In this document: positions 9,305 through 19,100 of the stretch, in pieces
How the letters are laid out: every line of letters starts with the position of its first letter
Position numbering within the stretch: the stretch's first letter is position 1
Assembly (NCBI RefSeq): GCF_000739815.1
Contig: NZ_BBJJ01000037.1
Span: 1-46,832, forward strand
DNA: 46,832 nucleotides
From: Paraburkholderia mimosarum LMG 23256 = NBRC 106338
Lineage (GTDB): Bacteria > Pseudomonadota > Gammaproteobacteria > Burkholderiales > Burkholderiaceae
Direction: 5' to 3'
Translations under genes and position numbers: made by a program
The notes under the pieces: model-generated
Databases searched by the model: none
Seen by the model: the letters and a program-made list of their open reading frames with translations, nothing else
What the model was told of the DNA's origin: nothing

Positions 9305-9638
9305 GTGTGTCGCTGGCAACCCTTTGTTGGTCTCAGGCGTCCTTGCCGCGCCGCGTGCGCCGCGGAACGCCGTGCATCTGGCACAGCGGCCGGTTCTCGC
9401 CTCCGGCTAAAGCCGCCCATCAGAAGGAGTTATCGACCTCCCGGGCGAAATCTTTAGCGGCGGCGGCCGAAAAAGCGCCCGGCACACAAACGTGACCGGC
9501 GATCACTGCGGCGGCGTCCAGTTTCGGTTAAAGTTGCGCCGGTCGAGACGCCGTTCGCCATGCGCGACGGGTCGGCGCTGGTGGAGCGCCCGTCTTGCCG
9601 GCCATTACCGGTTCATTACATCTGTACGAGTCACCCGC
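9305..9638. other. Divergent intergenic region between GGDEF-EAL and EAL-HDOD genes
   Basis: This 334-base region must contain promoters for both directions. The + strand holds TTAAAGTT at 9528-9535 followed by GCCG at 9550-9553, faintly like a FliA (sigma-28) promoter but with spacing about two bases too long. Nothing else with good promoter spacing was found, and no gene is supported. The EAL-HDOD frame is open upstream to 9492, but that segment has no plausible ribosome-binding site. Confidence 0.4.
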
Positions 9639-11114
9639 ATGTCCGATTCATCGTCAGCGTTCGCCGCGGCGGCAAGCGAGGCCGCGCAAGGCGATGCGGG
9701 CAGGGGCACACCTGGTCCCGCGCCATCCATGTCGTCAGTTTCACAACTCGCGCTTGAACCTGGGGCACCTGGAGCACCTGGGGCATCCGGTTCGCAGCGC
9801 GACGCCCAGTCCGTCGGCGCGCCCGGGGCGCACCCTCGCCAGCCGGCGCAGGCTGCAACATCGGGCGTCGGCCAGCCGTTCGTGTATCTCGGGCGGCAGC
9901 CCATCCTCGATCGCAACGGCGCACTCAACGCCTACGAGCTGCTTTTTCGCGGCGGCGCGCACAACCGCGCCGATGTCGATGACGACGCGCTCGCCACGGC
10001 CCAGGTGATGACGCGCGCGATCGGCCAGCTCGGCGTGCCCGCGGTGCTTGGGCGCCACTACGGCTACGTCAACATCAGCCGCGAGCTGCTCTTCGACGAC
10101 ATCGTGCATTTGCTGCCCCCGAGCCGCTTCGTGCTGGAGGTGCTCGAGCATGTGAGCTTCGATGCCGCCGTGCTGGAACGGCTCGCGCAGCTGCGTCGCG
10201 CCGGCTACCGCATTGCCTTCGACGACGTGAGCGAAATCACGGAGAACCTGCTGCGCGCGCTGCCCTATGCGGACATCGTCAAGGTCGATCTGCTGCAGAC
10301 CGAGCGCGCGGCGCTGCCCGGGCTGGTCGCGCATCTCGCCGCGCATGGCAAGACACTCATCGCCGAAAAGGTGGAGACGGGCGAGGATTTCGAGCTGGCG
10401 TCGTCGCTCGGCTTCGAACTGTTCCAGGGCTACTTCTTCGCCCGCCCGCAAGTCCTGCGCGCGCCCCACGTGCGCGCTTCGCGCCTCGCGCTCGTGCGCC
10501 TGCTCGCCCTGGTGGCGAACGACGTCGGCACGGCCGAACTGGAACGCGAATTGCGCAGCCACCCTGCCGTGGTGGTGCAGCTATTGCGTCTCGTCAATTC
10601 GAGCGCGTATTCGCCCGGGCGGCCGATCGCGTCGCTCCGCGAGGCGGTGCTCGCGGCAGGCACGCGTCAGATCGCGCGCTGGGCGCAACTGCTGCTGTAC
10701 GCCAGCGGGCGCGACTTGCCCTGGGGTTCGGACCCGCTCGTCCAGCTCGCGGGCACGCGCTCGCACTTCATGGAGCTGGCCGCGCGCAGCCTTAAGCCGC
10801 AGGATCCAGAATTCGCCGACGCCGCCTTCATGACCGGGATCTTCTCGCTCGTGCACGTGCTCGTGGGGTCGACGCCCGAGCACACGCTCGATCGACTCGG
10901 TCTCGCACGCGAAATCGTCGAGGCGGTGGATGGCCAGCGCGGCGAGCTCGGCACGCTGCTGCGCATCGCGACCGAGGCAGAGCGCGGCGACCACGGCGGC
11001 GCGCAGCGTCTCGCGAGCGGCGCGGGCGGGATCTTCAGCGCCCTCACGCCGCCGCTGCTCGCCGAACTCAACCTGTGGGCCGGCGCCTGGTTCACGGCGT
11101 ACGCGGACGGCTGA
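9639..11114 (+). CDS. EAL-HDOD signalling protein (YuxH type), paralogue of the 4450 gene
   Basis: A 491-residue protein. Residues 1-70 are a Pro/Ala/Gly-rich disordered leader containing a short GAPGAPGAS repeat. They are followed by an EAL-like domain (FVYLGRQPILDRNG, AYELLFRGG, IAFDDVSEITE, IVKVDLLQTE, LIAEKVETGEDF, FELFQGYFFARP) and an HDOD domain (VVVQLLRLVNSSAYSPG, LREAVLAAGTRQIARWAQLL). The EAL signature itself is ELL and several metal ligands are missing, so a non-catalytic regulator is more likely than an enzyme. I placed the start at ATG 9639; the frame is open upstream but looks non-coding. It shares the LLLYA(S/D)GR segment with the 4450 protein, indicating duplication. Confidence 0.87.
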   Translation: MSDSSSAFAAAASEAAQGDAGRGTPGPAPSMSSVSQLALEPGAPGAPGASGSQRDAQSVGAPGAHPRQPAQAATSGVGQPFVYLGRQPILDRNGALNAYELLFRGGAHNRADVDDDALATAQVMTRAIGQLGVPAVLGRHYGYVNISRELLFDDIVHLLPPSRFVLEVLEHVSFDAAVLERLAQLRRAGYRIAFDDVSEITENLLRALPYADIVKVDLLQTERAALPGLVAHLAAHGKTLIAEKVETGEDFELASSLGFELFQGYFFARPQVLRAPHVRASRLALVRLLALVANDVGTAELERELRSHPAVVVQLLRLVNSSAYSPGRPIASLREAVLAAGTRQIARWAQLLLYASGRDLPWGSDPLVQLAGTRSHFMELAARSLKPQDPEFADAAFMTGIFSLVHVLVGSTPEHTLDRLGLAREIVEAVDGQRGELGTLLRIATEAERGDHGGAQRLASGAGGIFSALTPPLLAELNLWAGAWFTAYADG

Positions 11115-11312
11115 AAGTCAGTTGCAAAGCGCGGGGCGCGCTGCGAGCGCGGGGATTGTGTGGTCCAATGTCGGCATCGTCGCGAGCGCGCCGTCACACG
11201 TGCTATTGCGTAATCAGCAAAACCGGGCGCAACTGGCAAATCCAGGCGAGAACCGGCCAACAGCGGGTAAGACGCGCGCCGGCGTGGTGATTCCCACTCG
11301 AGGGCATTCGAC

Positions 11313-11876
11313 ATGAAACCGAGGTTCCTTGCGGCGGCAGCTGCGGCGCTCGTCTGCGCCGGGCTCACGCTCTTCACGCTGTCTGCACACGCAACGCTCA
11401 AGCCGGGCGATCCCGCGCCCGATTTCACGACCCAGGCATCGCTGGGCGGCAAGACCTATACGTATTCGCTCGCTTCCGAGCTGAAGAAGGGGCCGGTGGT
11501 CGTCTACTTCTATCCGGCCGCGTTCACGAAAGGCTGCACGATCGAGGCGCACGAATTCGCCGATGCGGTCGATGAGTACAGGAAGTACGGGGCGACCGTG
11601 ATCGGCGTTTCGCACGACAATATCGACACGCTCACGAAGTTCTCGGTGAGCGAGTGCCGCGGCAAGTTCCCGGTGGCCGCCGACGAAAACTCGAAGATCA
11701 TCAAGTCGTACGACGCTTCGATGCCCATGCACGAAGCGATGGCCAGGCGCGTTTCCTATGTGATCGCGCCGGACGGCAAGATCATCTACGAATACACGAG
11801 TCTCTCGCCCGACCAGCACGTCGAGAACACATTGCGCGCCTTGAAGGCATGGGCCGCGCAGCATCCGCAGCAATAG
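11313..11876 (+). CDS. Exported peroxiredoxin of the BCP/PrxQ (AhpC-TSA) family
   Basis: Thiol peroxidase of 187 residues with an N-terminal signal sequence (MKPRFLAAAAAALVCAGLTL, cleavage probably after AHA), so it should act in the periplasm. The thioredoxin-fold core has LKPGDPAPDF, VVVYFYPAAFTKGCTIEAHE and VIGVSHDN. The peroxidatic Cys is Cys75 in FTKGCTIE (most relatives have TPGCT). There is no Cys five residues later as in E. coli BCP. Cys115 in SECRGKFPV could be the resolving Cys, similar in spacing to PrxQ enzymes with the second Cys in a later helix (inference). Starts after a CACTCGAGGGC stretch. The OmlA-like lipoprotein gene follows 78 bases later. Confidence 0.9.
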   Translation: MKPRFLAAAAAALVCAGLTLFTLSAHATLKPGDPAPDFTTQASLGGKTYTYSLASELKKGPVVVYFYPAAFTKGCTIEAHEFADAVDEYRKYGATVIGVSHDNIDTLTKFSVSECRGKFPVAADENSKIIKSYDASMPMHEAMARRVSYVIAPDGKIIYEYTSLSPDQHVENTLRALKAWAAQHPQQ

Positions 11877-11954
11877 CCGGCAACCACGATCAACGCGAGG
11901 CCGGCCGGCGCGCGGGCCTCGCGGCGATCCGTGTCCCGGCAACGCGAATCGAAT

Positions 11955-12497
11955 ATGTCACGAAAACCCTGGATCACCGCGGCGCTGATCGCGGTCTGCA
12001 CCACGTTGCTCGCGGCGTGCGACCAGCAAAAGGTCGCCGACGCGCTCAACGCGATCAAACCCGACTCGATGGCGTTCGGCGGCCTCATAATTGGCGTTTC
12101 GACGGTGGAAGACGTGCGCCGCCAGGCGGGCAAGCCCGAAATGGTCTGGGAGGACGACGACGGCGCACAGCGCCTCGAATATCCGCGGGGGCCGAATGGT
12201 CTCACCACGTGGATGCTCGACTTCGACGCAAACGGCAAGCTCGTCGCGATGACCCAGGCGCTCACCGCGCAGAACATCGCGCGGGTCGTGCCGGGCATGA
12301 CGGAGGACGAAGTGCGGCGCCTGCTCGGCAAGCCGGCAACGGTGGCAAAGTATGCGTTGAGCCACGAGGAGGTCTGGAGCTGGCACTGGGCGGAAGGCGG
12401 CGTGGCCGGCGACGGCATGTTCAACGCCCATTTCTCGCCCGACGGGCTCGTGATCAGGACGTCACGCTCGGACGCGCCTGGTCACGAGCAGCATTGA
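11955..12497 (+). CDS. Outer-membrane lipoprotein of the SmpA/OmlA (BamE-like) type
   Basis: A 180-residue predicted lipoprotein: signal sequence MSRKPWITAALIAVCTTLLA and lipobox LAAC with Cys22 as lipidation site. Two BamE/SmpA-like repeats follow, each with a conserved turn and Gly-Lys-Pro: VSTVEDVRRQAGKPEMVW and GMTEDEVRRLLGKPATVAKY. The second is followed by VWSWHWAEGG. This duplicated arrangement differs from canonical single-domain BamE (about 110 residues), so it is a relative, not necessarily the Bam complex subunit. A GTG at 11931 in frame would add eight residues; the ATG is preferred because it starts the signal peptide directly. Confidence 0.82.
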   Translation: MSRKPWITAALIAVCTTLLAACDQQKVADALNAIKPDSMAFGGLIIGVSTVEDVRRQAGKPEMVWEDDDGAQRLEYPRGPNGLTTWMLDFDANGKLVAMTQALTAQNIARVVPGMTEDEVRRLLGKPATVAKYALSHEEVWSWHWAEGGVAGDGMFNAHFSPDGLVIRTSRSDAPGHEQH

Positions 12498-12525
12498 GGC
12501 GGCGCGAGCCGCAAGGAGGACGCAG

Positions 12526-12783
12526 ATGAAACGCATGGCGTTGCTATGGAGCGTGGTGAAGGGCGATGCGCGTGTGCTATGGCACGCGCTGCGCCAGCCG
12601 GAGCGCCCGGTATGGCTGCTGCCCGCCACGGCGCTGCTCGCGCTTTACGCGCTCGATCCGTTCAATATCGCGATGCCGCTCGCCGGTGTCGTGGACGACG
12701 GCATCATCGTGCCGCTCGCGCTGCATGTGATCGTGCGCTGCCTGCCGGCGCATTTGCGCGGAGCGCGCCGCGCCAGGGCATGA
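12526..12783 (+). CDS. Small DUF1232 (YkvA-like) membrane protein
   Basis: An 85-residue protein with a strong ribosome-binding site (AAGGAGG at 12513-12519). It contains the DUF1232 core, LLALYALDPFNIAMPLAGVV followed by DDGIIVPLALHV, corresponding to the family's hydrophobic helix, DP turn and DD motif. The preceding gene ends 28 bases upstream, so the peroxiredoxin, lipoprotein and this gene may share a transcript. Function unknown in the family. Confidence 0.8.
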   Translation: MKRMALLWSVVKGDARVLWHALRQPERPVWLLPATALLALYALDPFNIAMPLAGVVDDGIIVPLALHVIVRCLPAHLRGARRARA

Positions 12784-12794
12784 GGCAAGCATGA

Positions 12795-12829
12795 GGAAAG
12801 CGGCTAAAGCCACGCTTTAGCCGCTTTCC
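12795..12829. terminator. Long perfect hairpin between convergent genes (bidirectional terminator-like)
   Basis: A 16-bp perfect inverted repeat (12795-12810 with 12814-12829) around a 3-base loop CAC, 11 bases after the DUF1232 stop and 43 bases from the end of the convergent pump gene. Neither side has a T tract, so classical intrinsic termination is not certain. Position and symmetry suggest a shared 3' end or RNA-stabilising structure. Confidence 0.6.
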
Positions 12830-12872
12830 GGTGCAACAACGCCGCCGCTTGTTCGACCGCTCGTTCAACCGC

Positions 12873-15800
12873 TTATTCAGCCGCCGCCGCTGGCGTGCTG
12901 CGTCCGCGCTTCGCATCCCACCACACGCGCAGCCGGTCCATATACAGATACACGACTGGCGTCGTATAGAGCGTGAGCATCTGGCTCACGATCAGGCCAC
13001 CCACGATCGAGATGCCGAGCGGCGCGCGCAGCTCGGCGCCTTCGCCGCGACCGAACGCGAGCGGCAGCGCGCCCAGCAGCGCCGCGCAGGTCGTCATCAT
13101 GATCGGGCGGAAGCGCAGGAGGCACGCCTGATAAATCGCATCGCGCGAACTCAGGCCCTGGCGCGAGGCATCGATCGCGAAATCGACCATCATGATCGCG
13201 TTCTTCTTCACGATCCCGATCAGCAGAATCACGCCGATCAGCGCGATGATGCTGAACTCCGTCTTGAAGATCAGCAACGCGAGCAGGGCGCCCACGCCCG
13301 CGGAGGGCAGCGTCGAGAGGATCGTGAGCGGGTGGATATAGCTCTCATAAAGAATGCCCAGCACGATATACACCGCTGCCAGCGCCGCGAGGATCAGGAG
13401 CGGCTGGTTGGCGAGCGACTGCTGGAACGCCTGCGCGGTGCCCTGGAAGCTGCCGTGGATCGTCGCGGGCATGCCGATGCGCGCCATCGTGTCGTATATA
13501 GCCTCGGTGGCGTCGGAGAGCGACTTGCCGGGCGGCAGGTTGAACGAGATCGTCGAGGCGACGAACTGGCTCTGGTGATTCACCGAAAGCGGCGTGGTAC
13601 CCGGCCCGAACCTGGCAATCGCCGAGAGCGGCACCATGGTCTCCTTCGACGTTGAGACGGCCGCGCCCGACGACGCGCCCGACTTGCCGCTGGCGGCGAG
13701 CGAGTTGGTCGCCAGATTGCGCGCGGAGTCCGCGGCCAGGGTCGCGGCGCTCGATGCAGTCGTGGCAGCCGTGCCGCCCGTCGAAGCCGTGGCGGGGCCC
13801 GTCACAGTGCCCGCCGTCGCGTTGGTGCTCTGCGCGCCGCTTGCCGTGCCGCCCGAGGTGCTGATCCACACGTCGTCGAGCATGGTCGGGCTCTGCCAGT
13901 ACTTCGGCGCGACTTCCATCACCACGTGGTACTGGTTGAGCGGGTTGTAGATCGTCGAGACCTGGCGCTGGCCGAACGCGTCGTAAAGCGTGTTGTCGAT
14001 CTGCGAGGGCGTGATCTTCAGCCGCGCGGCGCTCGCGCGGTCGATGTCGATCATCGATTCGAGGCCGCCTTGCTGCTGGTCCGAGTTCACGTCGGCGAGT
14101 TCGGGGCGGGCCTGCAGCGCCTCGGTGAGCTTCGGCCCCCACTTGTAGAGGTCCGCGGTGTTGTCCGCAAGCAGCGTGAACTGGTACTGCGCATTCGATT
14201 GGCGGCCGCCCACGCGGATGTCCTGCACGGCCTGCAGGAAGGTGCGGGCGCCCGCCACGTTCGAGAGCGGCCCACGCAGTTGCGCGATCACCTCGTCGGC
14301 GGACATCTTGCGCTCGCCCTTGGGCTTGAGCGAGATGAACATGAAGCCCGAATTGGTTGCGCGCCCGCCCGAGAAACCCGCCACCGAGTCGACGGCCGGG
14401 TTGGCCTGCACGATGCGCATCATCTCCGCGAACTTCACCTTCATCGCCTGGAACGAGGTCGACTGGTCGGCCTGAATGCCGCCGATCAGCCGCCCCGTGT
14501 CCTGCTGCGGGAAGAATCCCTTGGGCACGATCACGTAGAGCGCGACGTTCAGCGCAATGGTCGCGATGAGCGTGAGCAGGATGATGAACGGATGCGCGAG
14601 CGCCCAGCCGAGCGTGCGCTCGTAGCCGTGCTGCAGGCGCAGGAAGCCGCGTTCGAGCCACTGCGCGAAGCGGCCTTCTTCCTTCTTTTCATGCGCCTCC
14701 TGGAGCAGGCGCGAGCACATCATCGGCGTGAGCGTGAGCGAGACGGCCAGCGACACCGCAATGGCGAGCGACAGCGTGAGCGCGAACTCGCGGAACAGGC
14801 GCCCGACGATGCCGCCCATCAGCAGGATGGGCAGGAACACCGCGACGAGCGACACGCTGATCGAGAGCACGGTGAAGCCCACCTCGCGCGCGCCGAGCAG
14901 CGCGGCCTTCATGCGCGGCACGCCGTTTTCGATGTGGCGCGAGATGTTCTCGAGCACGACGATGGCGTCGTCGACGACGAAGCCCGTCGCGATGGTGAGC
15001 GCCATCAGCGAGAGATTGTCGAGCGAGAAGCCCATCAGGTACATGGCCGCGAAGGTGCCGATGATCGAGATGGGCACGGCCACGCTCGGAATGAGCGTCG
15101 CGCGCCAGTTGCGCAGGAACAGGAACACCACCATCACGACGAGCGCCACGGCGATGATGAGCGTGTGCTCGGTGTCCTTGAGCGACGAGCGGATCGTGAC
15201 CGAGCGGTCGGAGGTGGGCGTCACCTCGACGTTGGCGGGCAGCGAGGCCTTCAGTTGCGGCAGCATCGCGATCACGCGGTCCACGGTCTCGATGATGTTC
15301 GCGCCCGGCTGCCGGTAGAGGATCACGAGCACCGAGCGCTTGCCGTTGGCGAGGCCGATGTTGCGCAGATCCTCGACCGAATCGACGACTTCGCTCACGT
15401 CCGAGAGCTTCACGCCCGCGCCGTTGCGGTAGGCGATCACGAGATCCTTGTACTGGCTCGCCTTGCTCGCCTGGTCGTTGGTGTAGAGCTGGAAGCGCTG
15501 CGGGCCGAACTCGATGTCGCCCTTCGGGCTGTTGGCGTTCGCGGAGGCGAGCGCCGCGCGCACGTCTTCGAGGCCGATGCCGTAGTGAAAGAGCGCGTGC
15601 GGCTCCAGTTCCACGCGCACGGCCGGATTCGCCGAGCCGCTCACGTCGACTTCGCCCACGCCGTCCACCTGCGAGAGCGACTGCTGCAGCACCGTGGCCG
15701 CCGAGTCGTAGAGCTGGCCCGCGCTCAGCGTGGGCGAGGTGAGCGCGAGAATCAGGATGGGCGCGTCGGCGGGATTGACCTTGTGATAGGTCGGGTTCTG

Positions 15801-16172
15801 CCGCAGGCTCGTGGGCAGGTCGGCGCGCGCCGCGTTGATCGCCGCCTGCACGTCGCGCGCGGCGCCGTCGATATCGCGGTTCAGGCCGAACTGCAGCGTG
15901 ATTCGCGTGCTGCCCACCGAGCTTTGCGAGGTCATTTCCGTGACGTCGGCGATCGAGCCCAGGTGGCGCTCCAGCGGGCTCGCCACGCTGGTCGCCACGG
16001 TTTCGGGACTCGCGCCTGGCAGCGTGGCCTGCACAGAGATGGTCGGGAAGTCCACTTGCGGCAAGGGCGCGACCGGCAGCTTCGTGAACGCGAAGAGACC
16101 GGCCAGCGCAATGCCGATCGCGAGCAGCGTGGTCGCGACGGGGCGCGAGATGAACGGGCGCGAGAGGTTCAT
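12873..16172 (-). CDS. mdtC: RND multidrug efflux pump inner-membrane subunit, MdtC/MuxC-like
   Basis: Proton-driven inner-membrane pump of the HAE1-RND family, 1099 residues. Typical features: N-terminal MNLSRPFISRPVATTLLAIG with TM1, VDDAIVVLENI in TM4 (DD charge relay), RLFREFALTLSLAIAVS, and C-terminal RLRFRPIMMTTCAALLGALP. The family length is about 1025-1040. The excess is one insertion of some 70 residues (about 772-844), almost all Ala, Thr, Ser and Gly, between DDVWIST and MVPLSAIARFG, a periplasmic loop. Last gene of the adaptor-pump-pump operon; the gap to the upstream pump gene is four bases. The gene name follows the E. coli order mdtA-mdtB-mdtC. Confidence 0.93.
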   Translation of the reverse strand: MNLSRPFISRPVATTLLAIGIALAGLFAFTKLPVAPLPQVDFPTISVQATLPGASPETVATSVASPLERHLGSIADVTEMTSQSSVGSTRITLQFGLNRDIDGAARDVQAAINAARADLPTSLRQNPTYHKVNPADAPILILALTSPTLSAGQLYDSAATVLQQSLSQVDGVGEVDVSGSANPAVRVELEPHALFHYGIGLEDVRAALASANANSPKGDIEFGPQRFQLYTNDQASKASQYKDLVIAYRNGAGVKLSDVSEVVDSVEDLRNIGLANGKRSVLVILYRQPGANIIETVDRVIAMLPQLKASLPANVEVTPTSDRSVTIRSSLKDTEHTLIIAVALVVMVVFLFLRNWRATLIPSVAVPISIIGTFAAMYLMGFSLDNLSLMALTIATGFVVDDAIVVLENISRHIENGVPRMKAALLGAREVGFTVLSISVSLVAVFLPILLMGGIVGRLFREFALTLSLAIAVSLAVSLTLTPMMCSRLLQEAHEKKEEGRFAQWLERGFLRLQHGYERTLGWALAHPFIILLTLIATIALNVALYVIVPKGFFPQQDTGRLIGGIQADQSTSFQAMKVKFAEMMRIVQANPAVDSVAGFSGGRATNSGFMFISLKPKGERKMSADEVIAQLRGPLSNVAGARTFLQAVQDIRVGGRQSNAQYQFTLLADNTADLYKWGPKLTEALQARPELADVNSDQQQGGLESMIDIDRASAARLKITPSQIDNTLYDAFGQRQVSTIYNPLNQYHVVMEVAPKYWQSPTMLDDVWISTSGGTASGAQSTNATAGTVTGPATASTGGTAATTASSAATLAADSARNLATNSLAASGKSGASSGAAVSTSKETMVPLSAIARFGPGTTPLSVNHQSQFVASTISFNLPPGKSLSDATEAIYDTMARIGMPATIHGSFQGTAQAFQQSLANQPLLILAALAAVYIVLGILYESYIHPLTILSTLPSAGVGALLALLIFKTEFSIIALIGVILLIGIVKKNAIMMVDFAIDASRQGLSSRDAIYQACLLRFRPIMMTTCAALLGALPLAFGRGEGAELRAPLGISIVGGLIVSQMLTLYTTPVVYLYMDRLRVWWDAKRGRSTPAAAAE

Positions 16173-16176
16173 CGCG

Positions 16177-19100
16177 TCAGCTCTGCGTGGACGAGTTCGG
16201 CGCGCGGTGCGAGCTGCCGCCGAAGCGCTCGCGCAGACGCTGCGCGAGGCGATCGAACACGAGGTAGATCACGGGCGTCGTGAAGAGCGTGAGCGCCTGG
16301 CTCACGATCAGGCCGCCCGCGATCGCGATGCCGAGCGGACGCCGCAGCTCGCTGCCCGCGCCGTAGCCGAGAATCAGCGGCAAGGCGCCCAGCAGCGCCG
16401 CCATCGTCGTCATCATGATCGGCCGGAAGCGCAGCAGGCACGCCTGGTAGATCGCCTCGCGCGGCGGCTTGCCTTCCTGACGCTCGGCTTCGAGCGCGAA
16501 GTCGATCATCATGATCGCGTTCTTCTTCACGATGCCGATGAGCAGCACGATGCCGATGATGCCGATGATGTCGAGATCGTGCCCGGTCATGAGGAGCGCG
16601 AGCAGCGCGCCGATTCCGGCCGAGGGCAGGGTCGAGAGAATCGTGACGGGATGCACGAAGCTCTCGTAGAGCACGCCGAGCACGATATACATCGTGACGA
16701 TGGCCGCGAGGATCAGGAACAGCTCGTTGGCGAGCGACGCCTGGAACGCGAGCGCCGCGCCCTGGAAGCGCGTCTGGAACGAGGCCGGCAGGCCGATGTC
16801 CTTTTCCGCCTGCTGGATCGCCTTGACCGCCGCACCGAGCGACGAGCCCGGCGCGAGATTGAACGAGACCGTCGTGGCCGGGAACTGCGAGAGGTGCGAG
16901 ACGAGCAGCGGTGCCGGGCGCTCGTGGAACTTCGCGATGGCGGAGAGCGGCACCTGGCCCGTGGTCGAGGTGGCAGAGGGCAGATAGATCGAATTCAGTG
17001 CGTCGGTGTAGTGCTGCATGACCGGGTCCGCTTCGAGAATCACGCGGTACTGGTTCGACTGCGTGAAGATCGTCGAGATGATGCGCTGGCCATAGGCGTC
17101 GTAAAGCGCGTTGTCGACGGTCGCGGGCGTGATGCCATAGCGCGCCGCGCTCGCGCGGTCGATCTCGACGTACACGGAGCTGCCCTGGTCCTGCAGGTCG
17201 GTCGCGACATCGGCGAGTTCGGGCAGTTGCTGCAGGCGTTGCACGAGCTTCGGCACCCAGATCGTGAAGTCCTGGATGTTGGGGGTGGTGAGCATGAACT
17301 GGTACTGCGTGGGGCTCACCGTCGAGTCGATCGTCAGATCCTGCACAGGCTGCATGTATAGCGTCGCGCCGGGCACATGGGCCACGCTCTTTTGCAGCTC
17401 GCGGATGATCTCGCTCGCCGTTTCGCTGCGGTCGTCGCGCGGCTTCAGGTTGATGAGCATGCGCCCGCTATTGAGCGTGATGTTGGTGCCGTCCACGCCG
17501 ATGAACGAGGTGAGACTCTCGACGTTCTCGTTCTTCAGGATCCCGGCGGCGAGCGCCTGCTGGCGTTGCGCCATCGACGCATACGAGACCGACTGCGGCA
17601 TTTGCGTGATGGCCTGGATCACGCCCGTGTCCTGCACGGGGAAGAAGCCCTTGGGCACGATCACGTAGAGCATGCCGGTGAGCACGAGCGTGGTGAGGAA
17701 CACGATCATCGTGAGGCGCTGGCGCGCGAGCACCCATTCGAGCGCCACGCCGTAACGGCCGATCACGTAGTCGAAGAACGCGTGCACGCGCGCCTCGAAG
17801 CGATGGCTTTCGGGCGGCGGCGTGTGGCGCAGCATCTTCGCGCACATCATCGGTACGAGCGTGAGCGAGACGATGGCCGAGATCACGATCGTCACCGCGA
17901 GCGTGATGGCGAATTCATGGAAGAGGCGGCCGACCACGTCGCCCATGAAGAGCAGCGGGATCAGCACGGCAATGAGCGACACCGTTAGCGAGATGATCGT
18001 GAAGCCGATCTGCTTCGAACCCTTGAGCGCGGCTTCGAGCGGCGTGTCGCCGTCCTCCACGTAGCGCGCGATGTTCTCGATCATGACGATGGCGTCGTCC
18101 ACGACGAAGCCGGTCGCGATGGTGAGCGCCATGAGCGAGAGATTGTCGAGCGAGAAACCGCACAGGTACATGACGGCGAGCGTGCCGATGAGCGAGAGCG
18201 GCACCGAAAGGCTCGGAATGATCGTGGCGTAGATGTTTGCGAGGAACAGGTACATCACCAGCACGACGAGCACCACCGACATCAAGAGCTCGAACTGCAC
18301 GTCGCGCACGGAGGCGCGGATCGTCGTGGTGCGGTCGGTGACGATCTGCACGTCGAGCGAGGAGGGCAGCGCTTCCTGCAATCGCGGCAGCAGCGCCTTG
18401 ATGCTGTCCACCACCTGGATGACGTTCGCCCCCGGCTGGCGCTGCACGTTCAGGATGATCGCGGGCGTGCCGTTCGCCCACGCGCCGAGCCTGGTGTTCT
18501 CCGCGCCCTGCACGATGTTCGCGACATCGGTGAGCATGACGGGGCGGCCGTTGCGGTAAGCGATGACGGCGCTCTTGTACGCGTCGGCGTCGGTCAGCTG
18601 GTCGTTCGCGTTGATCGTGTAAGCGCGCGTGGGGCCGTCGAAATTGCCCTTCGGCGTGTTGACGTTCAGGTTCGAGATGCTCGTGCGCAAGTCGTCGAGG
18701 TTCAGGCCGTAGGCCGCGAGCGCGCGCGGGTTCGCCTGAATGCGCACGGCGGGGCGCTGGCCGCCCGAGAGGCTCACGAGACCCACGCCCGCCACCTGCG
18801 AGATCTTCTGCGCGAGGCGGGTATCGGCGAGATCCTGGATCTGCGTGAGCGGCAGCGTTTTCGAGGTGATCGCGAGCGTGAGGATCGGCGCGTCGGCGGG
18901 GTTGACCTTGGCGTAGATCGGCGGCGCGGGCAGGTCCGAGGGCAGCAGGTTGCCGGCCGCGTTGATGGCGGCCTGCACTTCCTGTTCGGCCACGTCGAGC
19001 GGCAGGTCGAGGCTGAACTGCAGCGTGATGACCGAAGAGCCCGCCGAGCTTTGCGACGACATCTGGTTGAGCGACGGCATCTGCCCGAACTGGCGCTCGA

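Noticed and set aside
9528..9555. FliA (sigma-28)-like promoter before the second EAL-HDOD gene
   Set aside because: TAAAGTT is present but the GCCG box is about two bases too far and the rest of the -10 does not match.
13926..16283. Very long open frame (785 codons) on the + strand opposite mdtC
   Set aside because: Arg/Glu/His-rich translation without domains, exactly antisense to a well-conserved RND gene; an artefact of GC-rich third positions. The same applies to other long antisense frames in the ast, GGDEF, mdt, FUSC and rluB regions.
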